9,994 nucleotides of DNA from Nitrososphaerales archaeon TH5895 (GTDB taxonomy: Archaea; Thermoproteota; Nitrososphaeria; Nitrososphaerales; Nitrososphaeraceae), in assembly GCA_014523695.1 (NCBI GenBank), contig JAATVS010000628.1, positions 1 through 9,994 of the forward strand, written 5' to 3'. Below, in pieces: positions 6,179 to 9,994 of this stretch. Each line of letters begins with the position of its first letter. The first letter of the stretch is position 1. Below the pieces are notes generated by a model that worked only from the letters and a program-made list of their open reading frames with translations, was not told the origin of the DNA and ran no database searches. Made by a program: the position numbers and the translations under genes.

Positions 6179-6742
6179 TTTTGAATTTAATTCTATTCGG
6201 CTTACCATGTTGTCTCTAAACGGAGGCGCGTCGCTAGCGTTCTTAACATTTGTAAATTCGTTATTCTCTGAATAATACGAATAAGAAATGTCATAATTAC
6301 TGAGATTAAGAACCCGTTCTGAAGATGCTCCTCTTGAATTATCCATGACTGGGATGGTTGCATTGTCTGGCGAGTATATTTGCATAAAATCACCCAATGT
6401 GAGCCTTATTGGTCTCACATACTCTATGTGAATTACGTTGCCTTGCGTGTCAGTGTGAATGGTTCTGAGACACGCTTTACCATCCACAGTATCATTGCCG
6501 ATCCCAGCTGGAAGCAATTTTGGTTGGCCATTAACGGATACTTCTACAGTAGAATGAATACTGAACGTGTCTACGTTATGCCCCTTCAGGCAGACTTCGA
6601 GAGGGGTTGGTGGGGGTGCAAAAAGAGGAATTATTACCAGTGTTACAAGAAGAGATGCCCCCATTGCCGCCGGCGGGATGAGCAATTCTTTTTTACCTAA
6701 CCTTCGTCTTGGTTTCTCCTCTTTTACCTTCCGTTTAGGCAT
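6176..6742 (-). CDS. Membrane-anchored protein with extracytoplasmic Cys/His-containing domain, function unknown
   Basis: I know no function for this 188-residue protein. A strongly basic cytoplasmic start (residues 1-18, about half Lys/Arg) precedes one hydrophobic segment at about 20-42. A Pro-rich linker, APPPTP (42-47), follows, then an exported domain. The domain has a beta-rich core with VEVSVNGQPKLLPAGIG (66-82), IHTDTQGNVIHIEYVRP (95-111) and TLGDF (115-119). This pattern resembles an extracytoplasmic domain I recall from other thaumarchaeal and bacterial surface proteins, with a HTHD...IHIE core and TLG.FF. Cys51 and Cys91 could form a disulfide; His63, His96 and His105 could bind a metal, but this is inference. 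The remaining tail is Ser/Asn-rich with sequons (NAT, NLS, NAS). It starts with ATG and lies 37 bases upstream of the dehydrogenase on the same strand. The anchor topology is well supported. Confidence 0.8.
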   Translation of the reverse strand: MPKRKVKEEKPRRRLGKKELLIPPAAMGASLLVTLVIIPLFAPPPTPLEVCLKGHNVDTFSIHSTVEVSVNGQPKLLPAGIGNDTVDGKACLRTIHTDTQGNVIHIEYVRPIRLTLGDFMQIYSPDNATIPVMDNSRGASSERVLNLSNYDISYSYYSENNEFTNVKNASDAPPFRDNMVSRIELNSK

Positions 6743-7204
6743 TTTACGATTTCACGAGAAATGTGGTACGACCTGTTATTAGTGCTTTTCCAGCTTATTC
6801 CAAAGTATTATGGATTTGACCAAACGTCTACTGGATGGCCCTTCAAATCCAAATCTTCATACGAATTTCGTATTACGGCGATCAGAGTATTTATTCAGTC
6901 AAATTCACATACAATGCTCGACTGCGCGTTCGTTTTGTCTTACTTCACACTGAACAATTTCTTTGATAATGAGTGGTTCAAATTGAAGACAATGCACTTG
7001 AAGGAATCTACATTGAACTTATGGTACCTTTGGAACTTGTGCATGGATAAAATGTATTTAAACGTAAATAATTCTCATTTCAGAATTGATCCATTTTGTT
7101 ACGAATGAGAAGCTGGGTACATAATTTACCGTAAAGGAGTAGCTGACCTGATGCTGCTGGGTATCAATACGCTAGATTTTGACCTATTTGATCGGTCTTA
7201 AGAA
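6743..7204. other. Intergenic region without a convincing gene; contains palindromes
   Basis: This long gap lies between the divergent membrane-anchored protein and propeller genes. One open frame of 115 codons (plus strand 6761-7108) is rich in Phe, Trp, Tyr and Asn, matches no family I recognise and has no promoter at a fitting distance, so I do not call it. Visible structure includes the perfect interrupted palindrome ATACGAA-T-TTCGTAT at 6859-6873, TTCAA-A-TTGAA at 6977-6987, and inverted arms TTCTCATT / AATGAGAA at 7072-7079 and 7104-7111. A TATA-like GTATTTAAACG lies near 7054-7064. No tRNA fold was found. Confidence 0.4.
6859..6873. repeat. Perfect 7+1+7 palindrome, possible operator
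   Basis: ATACGAA and TTCGTAT flank a central T. It lies 117 bases upstream of the membrane-anchored protein start and about 370 bases upstream of the propeller gene start. The shape fits a dimeric regulator site, but one such palindrome is roughly expected by chance in 10 kb. Confidence 0.25.
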
Positions 7205-7216
7205 TTTATATATAAG
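7205..7216 (+). promoter_or_regulatory. Strong TATA box of the propeller gene
   Basis: TTTATATATAAG is the best archaeal TATA element in the window. Its centre is 30 bases before the TTG at 7240, so the transcript should begin within a few bases of the start codon and be leaderless or nearly so. This also supports the TTG start, since TAA lies directly upstream in frame. Confidence 0.65.
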
Positions 7217-7239
7217 CAAAAGTCGCTCTTCATTAGTAA

Positions 7240-8907
7240 TTGGTAGAAAAAAGGGGGAGCAAGTCGAAAAATTTTCCCAAGAAAAAGATCGTCTTTTTTG
7301 TTGTTCTGGCCATCATCGCAGTTATAGGTTTTTCATTGGTATATTCTTCCAGTATCAGTACTGTTCCTCCCTCAGAAGGTAATGATGATATCTCCAAGCT
7401 CGTCTCAGGATCTAGAGCTGACGCGGTGGAAAAATTCAACGCCCAATTTTGTGGACTAAACTCATATCCTAATTCCAGCTATCTTGTTATCGAATATTCT
7501 CTTCCAGCCCTCTGTGAGATGCCATTAGCCGTCGGTGTAGATTCTGAGGGCAAAAATATTTGGTACGTTTCCACTAAGAACGGTACGTTGGGTAGCTACG
7601 ATATTAATACCAACACATTTGGAGAGGAGTATGAAATCCCAAGTTGGCCCGCTAGAGCAAATCCGACAATTTCCTCACAGATTTGGGATCTTGACATTGA
7701 CAATAAAGGGGACATCTGGTTTACTGATGAACAGCAAAATTCTCTATGGAGATTTTCAAATGATACAAACTCCTTTGAAATGTTTCCGGTACCAGAGAAG
7801 CCCGAGGCATTCGGAACTACGTATCCAGTTTCTATGGAGATAAATAATAATGGTAGTAGCGTTTACTTTGTTGGAATAAGATCTCCATCCATATGGATAG
7901 GTAACACATCTCAGATGAGGAACGGTACAGCTGAAGGAATAGAACGAATAGAAATTCCGCTTGACTCATTTAAGGGAATAGACCCAGATCTAGTAAGCAC
8001 TGGCTCGATTGTCTTGGATGAGGATAATAATAGGTTGTTTGTTTCGTTACTTGCCTTCAACACTAAAGGAGAGATCTTGGCTTATGATCTTAAGAATAAT
8101 ACCTTTACTTCTTATGAAATGCCAGATGATATAACATCCCCAGTAGGATTAACACTCGACCTCAATGATGACTTATGGGTTACTGACCATGGGACTAGTA
8201 TTTTTTATAGGCTCGACCCTGCCTCCGGAGACATTACGAAGTTTACAACATCTATCGCATCTCCAAGAACTTTAGGACAAGCCACAACTATAGACGCGGC
8301 ATATACGTTGCCATACTGGGTAAAGACAGGAGCAAACGGTACCATATGGTTTAACCAGCATACCGGAAACAAGATGTCGAGTTTTGATCCAAACAATCTG
8401 ACCCTCACTGAATATTGGATTCCATCCCAAAACAAACTATGGGGACCATGCCAAAATAGTGTCAATCCATGCGGTATAAGTAATGCCCTGCAATTTGATG
8501 TAAACAAAAATAATGAAGTATGGTTTTCAGAATGGTCTGAAAATAAAATCGGTCGGGTGTTGACGGAGAGAGTACTGCCTATATCCGTTTCTGTTTTGCC
8601 TAACAATATTACTTTACAAAGAGGCGAAAATGAGGAGATAAAAATAAACGTTACTTCGAACATGAATACTAGCCTCACGGCAGACATGCTAGCAGCAGGA
8701 ACCTTTACCACAACAGGTAATCTCGGTAATCTCTCTGGACTTTTTAGTGAAGATTCGATTAGTTTAGATCCGGGACAAACTAAGCAAATAAGCCTCATCA
8801 TAACGCCAACGCAGGAATTAGAATTAGGAAATTACACGCTCATGGTAGGAGCAGAGACCAGTGATGCATCAGTGCTTCGAACAGTCCCAATCAGGATACA
8901 AGGATGA
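7240..8907 (+). CDS. Membrane-anchored virginiamycin B lyase-like (Vgb/NHL-type) seven-bladed propeller protein
   Basis: This 555-residue surface protein has no assigned substrate. A Lys-rich cytoplasmic start (1-16) and one hydrophobic anchor (about 17-35) lead to an exported region. Seven aromatic beta-strand signatures recur about every 50 residues, near 108 (NIWYVS), 160 (DIWFTDE), 209 (VYFVG), 267 (LFVS), 313 (DLWVTD), 370 (TIWFNQ) and 428 (EVWFSEW). This fits a seven-bladed propeller of the streptogramin lyase type. From about 443 a separate beta-sandwich-like domain follows, with LPNNITLQRGENEEIKINV and GQTKQISLIITP, resembling the NEW3/CARDB-like domains of archaeal surface proteins. 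Only four Cys are present (71, 92, 404, 411), plausibly two disulfides. About 14 N-X-S/T sequons suggest heavy glycosylation. The start is TTG at 7240, preceded by a strong TATA box. An antibiotic-lyase function is not implied; sensing, binding or a surface enzyme are all possible. Confidence 0.86.
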   Translation: MVEKRGSKSKNFPKKKIVFFVVLAIIAVIGFSLVYSSSISTVPPSEGNDDISKLVSGSRADAVEKFNAQFCGLNSYPNSSYLVIEYSLPALCEMPLAVGVDSEGKNIWYVSTKNGTLGSYDINTNTFGEEYEIPSWPARANPTISSQIWDLDIDNKGDIWFTDEQQNSLWRFSNDTNSFEMFPVPEKPEAFGTTYPVSMEINNNGSSVYFVGIRSPSIWIGNTSQMRNGTAEGIERIEIPLDSFKGIDPDLVSTGSIVLDEDNNRLFVSLLAFNTKGEILAYDLKNNTFTSYEMPDDITSPVGLTLDLNDDLWVTDHGTSIFYRLDPASGDITKFTTSIASPRTLGQATTIDAAYTLPYWVKTGANGTIWFNQHTGNKMSSFDPNNLTLTEYWIPSQNKLWGPCQNSVNPCGISNALQFDVNKNNEVWFSEWSENKIGRVLTERVLPISVSVLPNNITLQRGENEEIKINVTSNMNTSLTADMLAAGTFTTTGNLGNLSGLFSEDSISLDPGQTKQISLIITPTQELELGNYTLMVGAETSDASVLRTVPIRIQG

Positions 8908-8946
8908 ATTAGAGAATCAGTTGGATTAGGAAGCTGCTAGTGTTAC

Positions 8947-8952
8947 TTTTTT
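8947..8952 (+). terminator. Poly-T tract after the propeller gene
   Basis: Six consecutive Ts occur 40 bases after the propeller stop codon. Oligo-T tracts are enough for intrinsic termination by archaeal RNA polymerase, so this is a reasonable end point for the transcript. No stem precedes it. Confidence 0.32.
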
Positions 8953-9287
8953 AGGTAAGCTCGGCTTTCATGGAGTAGCAATAGCACAACATTGCGTTCT
9001 GTCGATTATGTATATTTGAGATCTCATCAAAGGTCATGGCATGAAAACATGTGTCGAGGGTTTGTATTCAAATCATTTACCTAAACTAGTAAAATTGAAA
9101 CAATTTTTTCAGGATGTATTTTTGGATTTGCAAGGGAAATGAGCCCAGTCACGGCTCCTGAAATCATAACAAATTAGCTATTCATATTCGAATCAATGCA
9201 ACCATCCAAAATAATTAGCCAGACCATGCCGCACAATGAATAGACTTTAACGGATAGAATTTTAGAGGCGATTTGCTCTGTTTATGT

Positions 9288-9314
9288 CCATCAAAAACCG
9301 CATGCGGTTAATGA
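9288..9314 (-). terminator. Palindrome with T-run downstream of L10e
   Basis: AACCGCATGCGGTT (9296-9309) is a perfect 14-base palindrome able to form a 5-pair stem with a CATG loop. TCA and TGA add three flanking pairs after a mismatch. Read on the minus strand, the right arm ends GCGGTTTTTGA, with five Ts, about 40 bases after the L10e stop. This is the expected place for termination. It could equally be a dimeric protein-binding site. Confidence 0.4.
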
Positions 9315-9348
9315 CCATTTCTATATTCTTCAATATACGAATTGCTCC

Positions 9349-9870
9349 CTATTCTTCTTCCTTTTGTGCACTTTCGCGGAGCTGAGTTAATTTTGTTACA
9401 GTCAAACACCCAAGCTTACCCGCAGCTACCTTTAAGGCTTGCTTGGCGAGTTGGAGGTTTTCAGCGCTCACGTATGCCTCATACACAGTGTCCCCTGGTT
9501 TGACCCTAGCAGCCAGACCCATTGCCTTGCCAAAAGCCCTTCTCATACCCTCTTGTAATCGATCAGCTCCAGCCGTTGCAATCATCTTATTTTCACGCAG
9601 AATAACGTGAGGATATACCTTAATGCTGGAGAAGAAACTCGTGTCACCTGCTGTTGCTAAAGTCTTGTTTGCACCAAGTCTAGCTGCCTCCAAGGCGTTA
9701 TGCCTGATCTGACGCCTTTCCTCTACTACGAGCTCAATCTTGTAATCATAATCATCCCTAAACTCTCCTGATGAGAATCTTGCAATCTTCAGTTGTGGCT
9801 TGCCTCTGATGTACTCCTTTCTTACGTATGGCATCCCACGAATTTCTCTATAATTACTACCCTTCAACAA
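9349..9870 (-). CDS. rpl10e: 50S ribosomal protein L10e (uL16, archaeal form)
   Basis: This large-subunit protein sits near the peptidyl-transferase centre and is the archaeal/eukaryotic counterpart of bacterial L16. The product has 173 residues if translation starts at the first of two adjacent TTG codons (9870), or 172 from the second (9867). The latter gives MKGSNYREIRG, closer to the family opening and 26-27 bases from the TATA-like element, so it may be the true start. Family features are YVRKEYI, IARFSSGEF, VVEERRQIRHNALEAARLGANKTL, the HVILRENKMIATAGADRLQEGMRRAFG core and the ARVKPGDTVY segment. A charged tail ends in Glu residues. It lies alone on the minus strand, away from any ribosomal operon visible here, with a terminator-like palindrome downstream and a divergent gene only 52 bases upstream. 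Confidence 0.96.
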   Translation of the reverse strand: MLKGSNYREIRGMPYVRKEYIRGKPQLKIARFSSGEFRDDYDYKIELVVEERRQIRHNALEAARLGANKTLATAGDTSFFSSIKVYPHVILRENKMIATAGADRLQEGMRRAFGKAMGLAARVKPGDTVYEAYVSAENLQLAKQALKVAAGKLGCLTVTKLTQLRESAQKEEE

Positions 9871-9889
9871 AATGCACCAATTTTTTAAT

Positions 9890-9898
9890 GCTTAAATG
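9890..9898. promoter_or_regulatory. Shared TATA-like element between L10e and the divergent gene
   Basis: GCTTAAATG (plus) / CATTTAAGC (minus) is centred on TTAA at 9892-9895. It lies about 24-27 bases from the two possible L10e TTG starts and about 29 bases from the ATG at 9923. Either direction would give a leaderless transcript. A second AT-rich tract, TTTTTTAATG at 9881-9890, may serve one of them instead. Confidence 0.42.
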
Positions 9899-9922
9899 TG
9901 GACTGGCTCCGATTTATTCGTT

Positions 9923-9994
9923 ATGTCCGCTGATATTGAGGGCTCAGAGCTTGATGTATCATATTTGATCGAGGCGACTATGCCAGCAGGGGAA
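9923..9994 (+). CDS. N-terminal fragment of an unidentified protein (runs off the right edge)
   Basis: The frame opens with ATG at 9923 and stays open for 24 codons to the edge. It begins MSADIEGSELDVSYLIEATM and ends PAGE. The start is acidic with no signal peptide or basic stretch, suggesting a cytoplasmic protein. Support comes from the TATA-like element about 29 bases upstream and from the back-to-back arrangement with L10e. I do not recognise the family from so few residues. Confidence 0.5.
   Translation, partial: MSADIEGSELDVSYLIEATMPAGE

Larger units (their letters stand above)
8908..9348. other. Intergenic region without a gene, between convergent propeller and L10e genes
   Basis: No coding frame or tRNA is supported in these 441 bases. 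They contain a six-T run at 8947-8952, a small hairpin GAGCC/GGCTC (9141-9145, 9153-9157, 7-base loop) and widely spaced inverted arms CTATTCAT / ATGAATAG (9178-9185, 9236-9243). A perfect 14-base palindrome lies at 9296-9309. The gap is long for two convergent 3' ends, so an unrecognised small RNA or a decayed gene is possible, but nothing shows it. Confidence 0.4.

Noticed and set aside
6380..6782. Plus-strand open frames opposite the membrane-anchored protein gene
   Set aside because: They are antisense to a gene with coherent anchor and domain structure, and their translations show no motifs.
6970..7045. GGTTCAAATTGAAG, resembling a tRNA T-arm (B box)
   Set aside because: No matching acceptor stem, D-arm or anticodon arm could be placed around it on either strand; it is part of a TTCAA-A-TTGAA palindrome.
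6761..7108. A 115-codon plus-strand open frame rich in Phe, Trp, Tyr and Asn
   Set aside because: Composition is unlike the neighbouring proteins, no family is recognisable, no repeat or motif structure is seen, and there is no TATA box at a fitting distance before its ATG. It is more likely chance in AT-rich spacer.
7151..7201. A 16-codon mini-ORF (MLLGINTLDFDLFDRS) before the propeller gene, with GGAG upstream
   Set aside because: The GGAG is about 12 bases from the ATG, the frame ends just before the propeller TATA box so it cannot be a leader peptide of that transcript, and no promoter of its own is evident.
9178..9243. Inverted arms CTATTCAT / ATGAATAG with 50-base spacing
   Set aside because: An 8-base inverted match at this spacing is about what chance gives in a 440-base AT-rich gap; no flanking duplication or transposase is present.
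1..9994. CRISPR array, insertion sequence, toxin-antitoxin or defence system
   Set aside because: No regularly spaced repeats, transposase, terminal inverted repeats with duplications or known defence proteins were seen; the gene content is core chromosomal.

Overview
The window looks like chromosome of an ammonia-oxidising-type archaeon (Thaumarchaeota/Nitrososphaerota). Three things suggest this: archaeal informational proteins (RadA, L21e, RNA polymerase subunit F, archaeal L10e), an archaeal gene order L21e - rpoF - DUF655 - ksgA - hemK-like methyltransferase, and TATA-box promoters placed about 25-35 bases before start codons with almost no Shine-Dalgarno signals. The lineage call rests on remembered sequence resemblance, not on a search. 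No mobile element, CRISPR array, rRNA or convincing tRNA gene was seen.

Layout. Positions 1-1091 (minus strand) hold a tetrapyrrole pair: a precorrin-2 dehydrogenase/siroheme synthase-type gene, followed with no intervening base by glutamyl-tRNA reductase (hemA), which runs off the left edge. A 278-base spacer with two foldable stem-loops separates this pair from radA. Positions 1370-5069 (plus strand) carry recombination and translation/transcription genes: radA, L21e, rpoF, a DUF655 protein, ksgA and an Mtq2/HemK-type methyltransferase. L21e/rpoF and DUF655/ksgA are tightly packed. A strong TATA-like box over the rpoF stop codon suggests an internal promoter.

Positions 5113-6742 (minus strand) hold an NADP-type isocitrate dehydrogenase homologue, convergent with the methyltransferase, and upstream of it a small membrane-anchored protein with an extracytoplasmic Cys/His domain. 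After a roughly 500-base gap comes a 555-residue membrane-anchored, sequon-rich seven-bladed propeller protein of the virginiamycin B lyase-like type, with a textbook TATA box. After a second gap of about 440 bases, ribosomal protein L10e lies on the minus strand. An unidentified gene diverges from it across only 52 bases and leaves the right edge.

How the genes work together: the plus-strand block is housekeeping (ribosome and RNA polymerase parts, rRNA and release-factor modification, DNA repair). The minus-strand left pair feeds siroheme/heme synthesis, the dehydrogenase feeds 2-oxoglutarate supply, and the two anchored proteins belong to the cell surface. Six genes start with TTG, and five of these are first behind a recognisable or tentative promoter. 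I see no clear new biological system. The most interesting leads are the stem-loops before radA, TATA boxes built over upstream stop codons, unusual residues in KsgA and the dehydrogenase, and the two uncharacterised surface proteins.
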